64,000 bases of DNA from Comamonas testosteroni (GCF_030505195.1 NZ_CP129672.1:5844293-5908292); one strand, 5' to 3'; shown: positions 27,107 to 35,911, counted from the stretch's first letter. The notes: generated by a model from the sequence alone, not told the origin. Numbers and translations: made by a program.

Positions 27107-28024
27107 CTAGCTTGCTGCCAATGCAGCGATGGCAGCCGGAATTTGAGCTGCGATACCAGTAGCAAGAATGTTTCCTGCTGCACCTTCCAGTATTGTTTTA
27201 GTACTCAACAAACACTCCTTGATAATGGACTGCTTTGGCTTTGGCGAAGCGAGCTGGCTCTTGATTGTTTCTATTTCTGCATGTAGCTCGCTTCCTGCAT
27301 CACTCGAAAGCCCAAGCTGCTCGATCACCGAAGATATCGCCTCAATTATTTTTTTTGCTTCCTCTACACCATCTTTATTTACTAAATTCTGCGTCCCAGA
27401 TGAATGCTGCTGAAGCTGTGAGTTGTTCATTGTCCCTATATTATTTATAGTTGTATGTGTTATAGAGCTCGCCGCAACCTTTTCGTCTATTGAGAACGAC
27501 ATATTTTCTCCATGTATTCCTCTATCTTCGAGTAACAAGGCCCACTCCAGGAGCTTATTGCGTACAGCATCAAGAATTCCAACCAAAGTTTGTCGCTGGA
27601 GCGATACAGCAGGCTCAAAAGGAATACTCATTCCACTCATGATTCTTGCCTTAACACTCTCAGGAAATTTCATCAGAAGGCTATCGCTAGTCGTTGCAAG
27701 CAGATCCTCAAGTTGTGCAACAGACTGGCCAATTGATTTAGTCATCATCGCCTCTGCGATGTCCGGATCAGTGACATCCATTGGAATCCAGCCGTGATAT
27801 GGATTGAAGCACTTAAGTTCGCCTTTAACGACTCTATAAGGCGCATAGACATTCATATCATCCAAAGTCAGCTGCTGATATCCATTTAATTCCAACTCAA
27901 TCCATTTTCTGATGTCCGTTTGATTGAGCTTTCTTGATAAGACCAAAGCCTTTCTTAAAAGATCACCTGCGTGCACTGATTTGTTCAGCGCATCCCTTTG
28001 CAATTCCAGCACAAGTCCTGTCAT
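27107..28024 (-). CDS. AbiTii-type abortive infection protein, prophage cargo
   Basis: The 305-residue protein opens with the AbiTii domain pattern: LLRKALVLSRKL then IRKWIELELNGYQ (residues 22-50), and ends that domain with LLEWALLLEDRGI near residue 165. A low-complexity linker rich in Asn, Gln and Ser and a C-terminal helical domain with a hydrophobic Ala-rich tail follow. It sits between large terminase and portal, splitting a normally contiguous pair, and is clearly more AT-rich than both. AbiT was described as a lactococcal abortive infection system; here it would be phage-borne defence against other phages. Confidence 0.8.
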   Translation of the reverse strand: MTGLVLELQRDALNKSVHAGDLLRKALVLSRKLNQTDIRKWIELELNGYQQLTLDDMNVYAPYRVVKGELKCFNPYHGWIPMDVTDPDIAEAMMTKSIGQSVAQLEDLLATTSDSLLMKFPESVKARIMSGMSIPFEPAVSLQRQTLVGILDAVRNKLLEWALLLEDRGIHGENMSFSIDEKVAASSITHTTINNIGTMNNSQLQQHSSGTQNLVNKDGVEEAKKIIEAISSVIEQLGLSSDAGSELHAEIETIKSQLASPKPKQSIIKECLLSTKTILEGAAGNILATGIAAQIPAAIAALAAS

Positions 28025-28033
28025 CTCTATCTT

Positions 28034-29272
28034 TCAAGTAAACAACCCAACCCTGACCCGCTTGATCAGTGGCCCCAACGCATAACGTGTGGCATCAATA
28101 TAGTGGTTATTTGCATCCACGATGTCGCTGAGAACATCTTTGGTCAGTCTGTCTACTTTGTAGCTGTACGTGCGGGCTTCCTGCAGGGTCTTCACGCAGC
28201 GTGGATGGATGATGATTTCCTTGTAGCTGCGAAGGTGAGCGATTCCGTCCTCGACGCTACCTGGCCATTTCTGTGCGGCAATAATGCGCGGCAAACACGA
28301 CCTGGTTCCGTTGCCATTGCCCTTGACGTGGCTGATGGTCTCAGGACGAGCAGAATCAGCACGCACGACGTTGCGCTCGATGCCCGGCAGGCGCTCAATC
28401 ATGAATTTGGCAATATCGTCATTTTCCAGACCTACCTTGCCGGCCTCGTGCTCGATATAGAGGCGGTGCTCATAGATGCCCAGGCGCACACCAGCCGTAG
28501 GATCCTGAGAAAATCCCCAGTCGAGCCCATAATAGGGTCCATCGAACATGTCCGCCAGTTCAAACTCAGCAACACGATATTTGCCGGAGAGTATCTGTGC
28601 CTCGCTATTCTCGCGATATGCGCCTTCCCACATCCACGCATAGGTCTGATCATCAAGGCGGCTTCTGTCGGTCAGCCTCTCCTGTTCCAGCACCTCAGGG
28701 AACCACGGGTTATCGGTGTAGTTCAGTTCAACGATCTTGGATTCTGGCGGGGGTGATTTCCGATAGCGCTTATCCGTGGGGCTCCCATCCTTCTCCGGAT
28801 TCCACGTCACCCAAATCTCCGAGTTGGCTTCGCGCACTGTCGGTGTCAGCTTCTGCCAAGCCACCTCGCTGACGCTCTCGGCCTCATCAACCCAGGCAAT
28901 CAGGATCCGAGCCTTGGACTTAATGCTGTCCAGGTTGTGCCGTAGACCGGCGAAGACATAGGACACCCGCCTATTCTTGGTGCGGATGTACTTCTCGCCG
29001 ATATCGAAGTAGGAGTTAAGCCATGGCACCGAGCGGATTGCCTGCTTGATCTCCTCCATCGATGACTCTTCTAGGCTGTTCATGTATTCCCGGGCGCTCA
29101 GGATCACGCCCGACACACCAGCCTCCGCAAACATGTACGCCCGCACGGCAGTCATCATTGCAAAGCTGCGCGTCTTGCCCGAACCTCGCCCGCCATGGGC
29201 GCCTCGGTATCGGGCTGGGCCGCTGAACACAGGGATTAGCTTCGGAGGAAGTTCAATTTGTGCTGTCGACAT
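28034..29272 (-). CDS. terminase large subunit (PBSX-type)
   Basis: The 412-residue packaging motor has Walker A GGRGSGKTRS near residue 28, Walker B LIAWVDEAES near 125 and nuclease-type acidic patches in the C-terminal half (YGLDWGFSQDP). It overlaps the small subunit by 20 bp. It cuts and pumps phage DNA into the prohead. Confidence 0.9.
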   Translation of the reverse strand: MSTAQIELPPKLIPVFSGPARYRGAHGGRGSGKTRSFAMMTAVRAYMFAEAGVSGVILSAREYMNSLEESSMEEIKQAIRSVPWLNSYFDIGEKYIRTKNRRVSYVFAGLRHNLDSIKSKARILIAWVDEAESVSEVAWQKLTPTVREANSEIWVTWNPEKDGSPTDKRYRKSPPPESKIVELNYTDNPWFPEVLEQERLTDRSRLDDQTYAWMWEGAYRENSEAQILSGKYRVAEFELADMFDGPYYGLDWGFSQDPTAGVRLGIYEHRLYIEHEAGKVGLENDDIAKFMIERLPGIERNVVRADSARPETISHVKGNGNGTRSCLPRIIAAQKWPGSVEDGIAHLRSYKEIIIHPRCVKTLQEARTYSYKVDRLTKDVLSDIVDANNHYIDATRYALGPLIKRVRVGLFT

Positions 29273-29711
29273 CCGGCGCCACCAGTTGAATCGTCGTAGG
29301 CATTGCCTGCAATGGCTCGCCGTCCTTACCGGTCACTTCCCGCTTGTTCGTAAAGGCTCCGCCCAGCTCCTTGGCGGCCTGTTCCAGCAAGGTCGAGACC
29401 ATGGCCGCGTTGCCGCGGCTGTCGGCCCGTTCGAGATTTCGCTGCAGCACCCGCAGACGGTAGGCCTGCTGGGCAATAGGAATGGTCGAGATGTCCTCGA
29501 GAAACTTCGCGCGCGTAGCTTCGAAGATCTCGCGCAACTTCTTGCTCAGGTTATGGCCCGAGGCCTTGGTAGGGTCGTACATCGCCACCTGCTGGCGTGT
29601 GATCACAAGGCCGAACTCTTGTTTTACGTGGTCGGCCACCTGCGTGGGAGTGTCGAAGCAAGCCAGCGCCTGCACGATAGATAGTTTTACGGGGTCCTTG
29701 AGAACTGCCAT
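29253..29711 (-). CDS. terminase small subunit (DUF2280-like)
   Basis: The start is taken at the ATG at 29711 (MAVLKDPVKLSIVQALACF), which matches the usual beginning of DUF2280 proteins. The 152-residue protein has an N-terminal helix-turn-helix region (TPTQVADHVKQEFGLVITRQ) for pac/cos recognition and a C-terminal part that would contact the large subunit. Confidence 0.82.
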   Translation of the reverse strand: MAVLKDPVKLSIVQALACFDTPTQVADHVKQEFGLVITRQQVAMYDPTKASGHNLSKKLREIFEATRAKFLEDISTIPIAQQAYRLRVLQRNLERADSRGNAAMVSTLLEQAAKELGGAFTNKREVTGKDGEPLQAMPTTIQLVAPDVDSTN

Positions 29712-29731
29712 TTCGTATGCCGCCAGTCTTT

Positions 29732-30367
29732 CTAAGCTGCCTTGAGCAGGCAGGTTCCACATGCGCCAGCGACCGCTGACCGGCTGACCTCAGGTGTGCC
29801 GCGCGCCAAGCCGGCCAACTGGGCGAGAGCGCCACCTGGGTCTCCCACGCCGTAGCGCTTCACCACGCCCAGGAACTCCTCCACGTCGTGCCCACGGATT
29901 CCCAGCTTGGGCAGGCCGTCCCGGGTGAATGCAGGCGCGCCAAAGTCGTCTTTCTTCTGGCCCACGTGGTAGAGCTCATGCTCCACAAGGGCGCAGAAAT
30001 CCGCATCACTGGCCTGGGCGCAGTAGTCGGCCGCCAGCGTGATCAGGAACTTGGGGATGTGCCCGAACCACTCCAGCATCTGCTGCTCCTGGCGCTCTTT
30101 CTGCCAGCCTCCCGCGCGAAACATGACCTCTTCGGCCTGACCGATGACAGTGCGCCCCTGCTTCACAAAGGCACTGCCCGCCCACAGAAACTCCAGATCG
30201 GCCGTGGCCAGGTGCTGGTGCTCGGGGTTGAAAAGGGCCCCGCCCTCCCGTATGAAGGTTTCCTGCACCCACAGGCCCAGACCTTCGGCGGGCACGATCG
30301 AGGTGTGGGGAGCCTCCCCGGAGAGATCGCCCAGCCCCTGGGGCGGCATAGGTCGGCGGCGCTTCAT
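29732..30367 (-). CDS. putative phage metallopeptidase
   Basis: The start is the ATG at 30367 (MKRRRPMPPQG). The 211-residue protein carries a zinc-peptidase motif HELYH near residue 130, with further acidic and His residues downstream (GIRGHDVEEFLGVVKRYG), as in the phage putative-metallopeptidase family found next to terminase genes. Its substrate is unknown. It overlaps the upstream gene by 4 bp. Confidence 0.76.
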   Translation of the reverse strand: MKRRRPMPPQGLGDLSGEAPHTSIVPAEGLGLWVQETFIREGGALFNPEHQHLATADLEFLWAGSAFVKQGRTVIGQAEEVMFRAGGWQKERQEQQMLEWFGHIPKFLITLAADYCAQASDADFCALVEHELYHVGQKKDDFGAPAFTRDGLPKLGIRGHDVEEFLGVVKRYGVGDPGGALAQLAGLARGTPEVSRSAVAGACGTCLLKAA

Positions 30368-30768
30368 GTCTGCTTGTCGTCCCATATCCTGCTGTTCTTC
30401 ATCCTGAATGTCTGTCTGCGCGCCCGGGGTACGATCTGCCGCGCCCTGCGCTGGCGCTCCTTCTCCTGGCCCTCTTCCGTCTCCGCAAACCTGAGCACCT
30501 GGCAGCGCACAACGCCATCGGCGCGGGTCACCACCTTCACATTGCGGCTCTTTTCGGGCGTGGACAGCTCGGCGCGCAGCCTGAGCTGCCGTGTGGCTAG
30601 ATCGAACACTGACGTAGGGCCGATCACCTCTGGTGCGCTCGTCTCTCCGGCACGGACGATGCTATGGACGATGGGCGGATCCAGCTCCCACTCCGCCACG
30701 TCCGCGCGCATCTCCTCCAGGGCTGAGCTGCTGTCGAAAAGGTCAAACTGCAGGTCATCTCGTCCCAT
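30364..30768 (-). CDS. hypothetical phage protein
   Basis: The 134-residue protein starts MGRDDLQFDLFD and ends with a strongly basic region (KERQRRARQIVPRARRQTFR), suggesting nucleic-acid contact. It lies between the DUF1367-like and metallopeptidase genes, where lambdoid phages place late regulators. Nothing specific identifies it. Confidence 0.6.
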   Translation of the reverse strand: MGRDDLQFDLFDSSSALEEMRADVAEWELDPPIVHSIVRAGETSAPEVIGPTSVFDLATRQLRLRAELSTPEKSRNVKVVTRADGVVRCQVLRFAETEEGQEKERQRRARQIVPRARRQTFRMKNSRIWDDKQT

Positions 30769-30813
30769 GGGTCCCCCCTCTGCGGTGGTGAAAGCAATGC
30801 GTGATGGGCAGGC

Positions 30814-31287
30814 TCAACGCTGGAAGCCCTCCATGAATGACTCCATGCAGCCCCAGCGCTGGTTCGCGTCGAGTGCTGGCCACAAGATGGCCTGGGCGCG
30901 CAAAGTCCAGAGGAAGGCGTCAATCGAGCGCTGCAGCTCACAGAAGTCCGCTTCGTCCATGGATTCAAAGTCAATGCTCTTGGGGATCGCGTTGGGCTGG
31001 CCGTCGATTCCGGGCACGAAGTCACAGTGACCGGCACCGATCAGGAGCCAGTGGCGCAGCTTGGTGGCGTCGTCAAATGCCTCGGTGCGCTCGAGCAGGC
31101 GGTTGATGCGCAAGAAGAAAAACCGGTGATGCTCGGGGCACCTTGGCAGCCAGAAGGAAAAGCCCAAGGTCTGGCCCGGGGCCAGCTCGGTGACAGTGCG
31201 GCGCCATTTGGCGTAGGCCCGTTGGCCAGCAGCGTCCAACCCGCAGAGCTTGCCGTCCTGGCCCTTGGTGATGACGAGGCGGCTCAT
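30814..31287 (-). CDS. DUF1367-like phage protein
   Basis: The start is the ATG at 31287 (MSRLVITKGQDG), overlapping the rusA stop. The 157-residue protein has a CPEHHRFFFLRINRLLE block with adjacent His residues and LIGAGHCDFVPG, features of DUF1367 proteins in the ninR-like region of lambdoid phages, where recombination genes such as rusA also lie. Function is not known. Confidence 0.72.
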   Translation of the reverse strand: MSRLVITKGQDGKLCGLDAAGQRAYAKWRRTVTELAPGQTLGFSFWLPRCPEHHRFFFLRINRLLERTEAFDDATKLRHWLLIGAGHCDFVPGIDGQPNAIPKSIDFESMDEADFCELQRSIDAFLWTLRAQAILWPALDANQRWGCMESFMEGFQR

Positions 31288-31763
31288 GCCAACGCCCCCA
31301 GCAAGTCCCCCTGCACTTGAGCTGGCGCTGCCTGCAGCGGAGTGATCGTCACCACCAACTTGCCGCCGTCGACCGGCATGCCGCGCTCGGCAGTGATGCG
31401 GCGCACCCACTTGTCGTCCTCGATTGCTACGCCCTTCAATGCATCCAGCAGCACCTTCTGCGCGTTGTCCAGGTCGATGCACTGCACGGTGTCATCCCAG
31501 GTGAAGGGGTCGCGCTTCATGCGGCGGTGCGCGTCCTGCGGGCAATGAGGGTGCAGCGTGTACGAGATCGCCACGCGGCCGAGGATTGGCTTGAGGACTC
31601 CGGCGGCCTTGGCCAGCCATCCCACCTGATCCTTGAAGGCCTTCGCTTCGGCGCTCACGTAGGTCATGGCACGGGTCTGCTGGCCCACCCTGATGACGCG
31701 GGTTTGCCAGTACCTGTTCGCCGACACTGGATATGGAAGCGTAATGGTCACCGCGTTGGTCAT
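31284..31763 (-). CDS. rusA: RusA-family Holliday junction resolvase
   Basis: The 159-residue protein begins with the family signature TITLPYPVSANRYWQTR and has the catalytic acidic cluster in DDTVQCIDLDNAQKVLLDALKG and IEDDKWVRRI. It cleaves four-way junctions made during phage recombination and replication. It overlaps the upstream HNH-type gene by 4 bp, and that gene's N-terminus resembles its own. Confidence 0.9.
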   Translation of the reverse strand: MTNAVTITLPYPVSANRYWQTRVIRVGQQTRAMTYVSAEAKAFKDQVGWLAKAAGVLKPILGRVAISYTLHPHCPQDAHRRMKRDPFTWDDTVQCIDLDNAQKVLLDALKGVAIEDDKWVRRITAERGMPVDGGKLVVTITPLQAAPAQVQGDLLGALA

Positions 31764-32353
31764 TGCAGCGCCTCCTCAGGAGCGGCACCGCGCCGGATGC
31801 GTCCATAAACGACATCGGGATTCAGCCCCAACTCTGCGCACCAGTCTTTCACGCATTTGGTCACGCCATTGCGTTCCACCAAGATCGTGGACCGGCGATT
31901 GCGCTGCTGTTGCGCCATCGTTGCCCAGACACAGTTATCTGGCTCGTAGTCGCCGTCCGTGTCTTTGCGTTCGATAGTGTGGCCTTCAGGCCTCTCACCC
32001 ATGTCCGCTAAGAATGTGGCGAAGTCGTTCCAGCGTTCGCAGACCTTGATCCCGCGCCCGCCGTAGTTCGAGTATTCGTCGCTTCCTGGGTAATTGCAGC
32101 GCTGCTTCATCGCGCACCAGGTGTTGTAGGTCGCGGTATGCCGCATTCCATGTTTTGCGTCTGCTCCCTTCAGGCAGCCGCAGGATTTCGTGTGACCACT
32201 CTTCATTCGAAATAGAGCTGCAACATGCTCTTTGCCGCACTCGCAACGGCAGTTCCACTGACTTCGGCCAAATCGGTCGTTTTCGGCTCGCGAAACAACA
32301 GTGAGCAGCCCGAATTTGGCGCTGATGGGGTACGGGAGAGTGAGCGTGATCAT
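31760..32353 (-). CDS. HNH-type homing endonuclease-like protein with RusA-like N-terminus
   Basis: The 197-residue protein has a Cys-rich N-terminal zinc motif (CRCECGKEH ... SCGCLKG), the AMKQRCNYPGSDEY / YGGRGIKVCERW block, and a C-terminal GHTIERKDTDGDYEP / DNCVWAT region, as in phage HNH-family selfish genes. The first 13 residues, MITLTLPYPISAK, are those of a RusA protein, not of an HNH protein. The gene lies directly before rusA, so it appears to have inserted at the start of rusA. Confidence 0.8.
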   Translation of the reverse strand: MITLTLPYPISAKFGLLTVVSRAENDRFGRSQWNCRCECGKEHVAALFRMKSGHTKSCGCLKGADAKHGMRHTATYNTWCAMKQRCNYPGSDEYSNYGGRGIKVCERWNDFATFLADMGERPEGHTIERKDTDGDYEPDNCVWATMAQQQRNRRSTILVERNGVTKCVKDWCAELGLNPDVVYGRIRRGAAPEEALQ

Positions 32354-32370
32354 GGTTTGGTGCTCCTGAA

Positions 32371-33753
32371 TCAGATTTCTTCGGTGTAAGGAACGGCGCG
32401 ACGGCTGCGGCCGGGCCCAGGGTTCGGCGTTGACAAGGGTTCGCTGCTGTCGGTCCAGCGCTGATAGCCGCCGTCGAAGGACAGCGGAACGCTCCCGACA
32501 CGGCCCTGGCGGTTCTTGGCAAAGTCGGCCTCGATGACCTTCCCGCCATGGCCCGCGATGTGGTTGAGGCTCAGCAGGATCACGACGTCAGCGTCTTCCT
32601 CGATCGCGCCGGATTCCTTCAGGTCGGAGAGCTGGGGCTTGCCGCCGATGCGCCCTTCCACGAGGCGGTTGAGCTGGCTGAGCGCGATGATGGTGATGTC
32701 GAGCTCCTTGGCCAGCGACTTCAAGCCGCGGGTGAGTTCCTCGATCTGGTGGTGACGCTTGTCGTCCGCCTTACGCGAGCCGCACAGCTGGATGTAGTCC
32801 AGCACCAGCAGCTTGATCTTGTGCTGGCGTACCAGCTTGCGAGCCTTGGAGCGAATGTCGGCCAGGGTCAGGCCAGACTCATCGTCCAGGTACAGAGGCA
32901 AGGAGTTCATCAGCTCGATGGCCTCAGTGACTCGCGCCCACTCGGAGTCGTGCAGTCGACCTGTGATGATGTTGTCCAAGAAGACTCGGCCCAGGTTGCT
33001 GGTGGTGCGGTCTAAAAGATCCGCCTGGGGCATCTCAAGGGACAGCACTGCGGCAGGAACCCCGCTCTTGGCCAGGTTGATACTGACCTGCTGCGTTAGC
33101 GATGACTTCCCCACTGCAGGACGTGCGGCCACGATGATCAGCTTCCCGCCGCGCAGCCCGCCGTTGAGACGTTTGTCCAGACCAGGAATGCCCGTGCTGA
33201 TGCCCGGCTTGATGCTGCCATCGGACAGCGCCTGAAGCCGTTCCAGCATGGACAGCGCCAACGACCCCACCGCCACCGGCTCCTTGCCACCACGGCTGAC
33301 CGTCAGCGATTCAAGTCGAGCCTGGGCCTTGTCCAATCGTTCAGAGGCGTCCATGCCCGGCAGCACAGCGATCTCGCGCACGTCTCCGGCGGCTGCAATC
33401 AGCCCGCGCATCATGGAGCGCTCGGCAATAACCTCCGCGTAGCGCCGCACGCTGCTGGGCCCATACGGGACCTGGGCCAGCTCGTTGAGCAGCGTCATGT
33501 CGATATCGCCGTGGCCAGCAGCCTGCAGAGCCAGCAGCACGCTGACCACGTCGGAAGGCTTGCAGGCCGTGGACAGCTTCGAGATCGTTTCGAAGACCCG
33601 GGCGTGCCGTTTGTCGAAAAAGTGCGTGGGCAGCAGGATGTCGCCGACCTGGTCGAACAGGTCGTTGTTGAGCATCACGGCGCCAAGGACACCGGCCTCC
33701 GCCTCGGGAGACCAAGGCAGCACAGGGATATCGTGGTCGTCATGCGGTTGCAT
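32371..33753 (-). CDS. dnaB: replicative DNA helicase, DnaB-like
   Basis: The start is the ATG at 33753 (MQPHDDHDIPVLPWSPEAE), giving 460 residues, normal for DnaB. An N-terminal primase-interaction domain (EAGVLGAVMLNNDLF), Walker A AARPAVGKSS, the SLEMPQADL motif and LLVLDYIQLCG are visible. It is loaded by the upstream replication protein and unwinds DNA for phage replication. It overlaps that gene by 14 bp. Confidence 0.93.
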   Translation of the reverse strand: MQPHDDHDIPVLPWSPEAEAGVLGAVMLNNDLFDQVGDILLPTHFFDKRHARVFETISKLSTACKPSDVVSVLLALQAAGHGDIDMTLLNELAQVPYGPSSVRRYAEVIAERSMMRGLIAAAGDVREIAVLPGMDASERLDKAQARLESLTVSRGGKEPVAVGSLALSMLERLQALSDGSIKPGISTGIPGLDKRLNGGLRGGKLIIVAARPAVGKSSLTQQVSINLAKSGVPAAVLSLEMPQADLLDRTTSNLGRVFLDNIITGRLHDSEWARVTEAIELMNSLPLYLDDESGLTLADIRSKARKLVRQHKIKLLVLDYIQLCGSRKADDKRHHQIEELTRGLKSLAKELDITIIALSQLNRLVEGRIGGKPQLSDLKESGAIEEDADVVILLSLNHIAGHGGKVIEADFAKNRQGRVGSVPLSFDGGYQRWTDSSEPLSTPNPGPGRSRRAVPYTEEI

Positions 33754-34678
33754 CGGCCACCTCCTTCTGCGCCAGCTGCTCGGCATGGCGCGCATCGAGC
33801 ACTGCCTTGCGCTGCAAGCCGGTCGACGTCCACTGCACCTCACCGGCGTCATTTGTGAACCACAGCGAGAACCAGCGGTCCTTGACCGAGTTGGCAAAGG
33901 TCGCAGGCCAGTCCTTGTAGCGCTTGGCGAGGTACTGCGTTTCCTCGGTGTAGCGCTCACGGAAGGACACCCAGGCCACCTGCAGCATCTCTTCGCCGAT
34001 TCCCGCGTCTTCGGCCCACCTTCGGATCGCATGGTCCTTGGGCAACGGCTTCACCCCAGCCTCCCGGCAAGTCGCCAGGTAGGTCGCCAAGGTGGTCTGC
34101 TCTGATTTTTTGCGGCCAGAGGAGCGAGAAGGCGATTTCGCCGCCCCCTCCTCGGAACGAAGTGAAGAGGAGGAATCCTGTTCTTGTTCCTTCTCCTGTT
34201 CCTGCTCCTGTTCTTGGCTTCGATGGGGCTTGGAAGGGCCTTGTGAAGCCCCTTCTATGCCCCTTGCGTTTGTCAGATGGAAAGCTGCTGAATAGCGTTC
34301 GAAGAAAGCACCGAGGAACGGGTTCTCAGGAAGCGTCTCGTAGTCCTTCTGAATGCCCTTGCAACGTAGATCTGTAGCCTTGAGTTCCTTGGCGATTTGG
34401 TAACTCGCCATCTCGTGCACCCAGACGAATTCAGACTCCTCGTCATAGGAGCAATAACCGGCTTCGATGCAGCATTGAAGCCCCTTCCTAGCCCCTTCTT
34501 CGCCCAAGCCTGTTTCGTAGGCCATATACAGGACAGGCTGCGCGAAGAGGCCGAGCATGTTGGAGCTCGGGGAGGTCATCAGGTACAGGGCCACAACAAG
34601 CCCCTCCGGATGCTTTCGAAGGGCCTTCATGGTCTTGCCATGCCACATCTTGGGAGCGACCTTGGCGTAATCACGCAT
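33740..34678 (-). CDS. phage replication protein (helicase-loader/initiator type)
   Basis: The start is the ATG at 34678 (MRDYAKVAPKMWHG), giving 312 residues. The N-terminal ~130 residues form a winged-helix-like domain (KTMKALRKHPEGLVVALYL). A Gln-Glu repeat linker follows, then a basic C-terminal part with RRWAEDAGIGEEML. Gene order (regulator, replication protein, DnaB) matches lambda O/P-like modules. The DNA encoding the linker is a hexamer-type repeat at about 34177-34217. Confidence 0.78.
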   Translation of the reverse strand: MRDYAKVAPKMWHGKTMKALRKHPEGLVVALYLMTSPSSNMLGLFAQPVLYMAYETGLGEEGARKGLQCCIEAGYCSYDEESEFVWVHEMASYQIAKELKATDLRCKGIQKDYETLPENPFLGAFFERYSAAFHLTNARGIEGASQGPSKPHRSQEQEQEQEKEQEQDSSSSLRSEEGAAKSPSRSSGRKKSEQTTLATYLATCREAGVKPLPKDHAIRRWAEDAGIGEEMLQVAWVSFRERYTEETQYLAKRYKDWPATFANSVKDRWFSLWFTNDAGEVQWTSTGLQRKAVLDARHAEQLAQKEVADATA

Positions 34679-35180
34679 TGGGCATACCTCCCGCGGCCTG
34701 CTGCTCCTGACGGCCCTTGTTGTCGGCCGCATGTTCCACCACCAACGCAACAGCAACCTTTTGCAGCGCGACCAGAGCTTCGCCAAGCTCGCGCAGGACG
34801 TAGCGCTTGTCGTTGTCGCTCACATTGCCATCCGCCTTCGAGTGCGTGACAGCCAACAGCACATCAGCGGCTTCCCGCACGGCATCAGCGGTTGTGGCAG
34901 AGAGACAGAGTCGATCAGATCCCAGCTCCATGACTGGAAGAACCAGCATCCCTGCCTTAAAAGAGAAGACAGTGCCCAGGGCATGCGCCTCGGGGCTACC
35001 AACCTCCTGGCACATGGACGCGATCTCTTCCGCGTCGGCCAAGCCCATCTTGTGATGAACTGAAGTGCCGCTCAGCTCCTTGCGCAAAACTTCATCGGAT
35101 TTACCCATCCGTGCGGCCAACGCCGAACGGCCGCCGGGGTAACTGGCGACCATGCGCCTGAGTGCATCAAGGGAATTCAT
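34671..35180 (-). CDS. phage regulatory protein, CII/YmfL-like
   Basis: The 169-residue protein starts with an HTH-like region (LDALRRMVASYPGGRSALAARMGKSDEVLRK) and has a conserved Leu/Ala-rich helical middle, as in YmfL/CII-type regulators that sit between cro and replication genes. It probably activates or tunes early promoters. It overlaps the replication gene by 8 bp. Confidence 0.72.
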   Translation of the reverse strand: MNSLDALRRMVASYPGGRSALAARMGKSDEVLRKELSGTSVHHKMGLADAEEIASMCQEVGSPEAHALGTVFSFKAGMLVLPVMELGSDRLCLSATTADAVREAADVLLAVTHSKADGNVSDNDKRYVLRELGEALVALQKVAVALVVEHAADNKGRQEQQAAGGMPNA

Positions 35181-35336
35181 GTCCGGGCTCCCGGAAATTG
35201 GACGTTGCTCGGCTGCAGTTGGCCGGAGACACTGGCCTCATGCAAAAAGACACGTGCCAGAAGAGAGGAAAAGGTGCCCGCCGCCTCCCGGGGCAGAATG
35301 GAAGCTCCTACACAACCATCCCCAGGAGGGGCAGAC

Positions 35337-35522
35337 ATGAAACCAGAACTGGTACAAGCTGCAGCCACGCTGGCAGCCGTCGCGCTGCAAAAGTGCGTGC
35401 AAGCAAACGAAGACATCACAGAGGCGCACATGAAGTCGGCTCTGCTGTCTGCCTATCAGGCAATTCAGGATGCTGAGCACGAGTGGAGATCTCGTAACCC
35501 ACCTGCTGGAGTTTTTGTTTAG
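35337..35522 (+). CDS. small hypothetical protein
   Basis: A 61-residue frame starts at an ATG preceded by a strong CAGGAGGGG site. It is helical (ELVQAAATLAAVALQKCVQ) with an acidic C-terminal half. It runs against the cro operon and overlaps the opposite-strand gene at 35416-35640. The ribosome-binding site is the main support. Confidence 0.5.
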   Translation: MKPELVQAAATLAAVALQKCVQANEDITEAHMKSALLSAYQAIQDAEHEWRSRNPPAGVFV

Positions 35523-35640
35523 CACGCTGACTCCGGTGCCAATTCGCCGTCGCTTTGTGTTGGCGTTCTTGCGCCAATTGGCGGCGGTACTTAACGGCAG
35601 CAGGAGGAGGATCTCCCCAGCGGTAGTTTGGCTCAGCCAT
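35416..35640 (-). CDS. small basic hypothetical protein
   Basis: A 74-residue frame (MAEPNYRWGDPPPAAVKYRR) starts inside the end of the cro-like gene, an 8-bp overlap suggesting coupling. It is rich in Gln, Arg and Lys (SQRAKQKLQQVGYE), so it may bind nucleic acid. It overlaps a small gene on the other strand over 107 bp, and one of the two may be spurious. Confidence 0.5.
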   Translation of the reverse strand: MAEPNYRWGDPPPAAVKYRRQLAQERQHKATANWHRSQRAKQKLQQVGYEISTRAQHPELPDRQTAEPTSCAPL

Positions 35641-35905
35641 GGTCCACCTCCCCCGCTGCTGGTGCTTGCGCCGGAGCCGGGGCCTGCGTCGACCTGAGGT
35701 AAGCCCAGTCGACATCTGGCCGCAGGTCCTCGCAGCGGACAGCGCCACGGGACTCACGATCGAGGTTGATGCACAGGCTCTCTCCCAGCTTCTGGCGCTT
35801 GCTAATTGCCTTGCGGAGATATCCCTCAGAGGTTTCGCAGCGCGTCACCAGTTCGAGACGCTCAGCCTTCGGCAGGCTGTTGAGGAAGGCGAGTAGTTTT
35901 TCCAT
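35633..35905 (-). CDS. cro: Cro/YdaS-like HTH regulator
   Basis: The 90-residue protein has a YdaS/Cro-type helix-turn-helix (LVTRCETSEGYLRKAISKRQKLGE) and is the first leftward gene, transcribed away from the repressor gene across the operator block. The C-terminal tail is Pro/Ala-rich. It should bind the same operators as CI and favour lytic growth. Confidence 0.82.
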   Translation of the reverse strand: MEKLLAFLNSLPKAERLELVTRCETSEGYLRKAISKRQKLGESLCINLDRESRGAVRCEDLRPDVDWAYLRSTQAPAPAQAPAAGEVDHG

Positions 35906-35911
35906 GCATCA

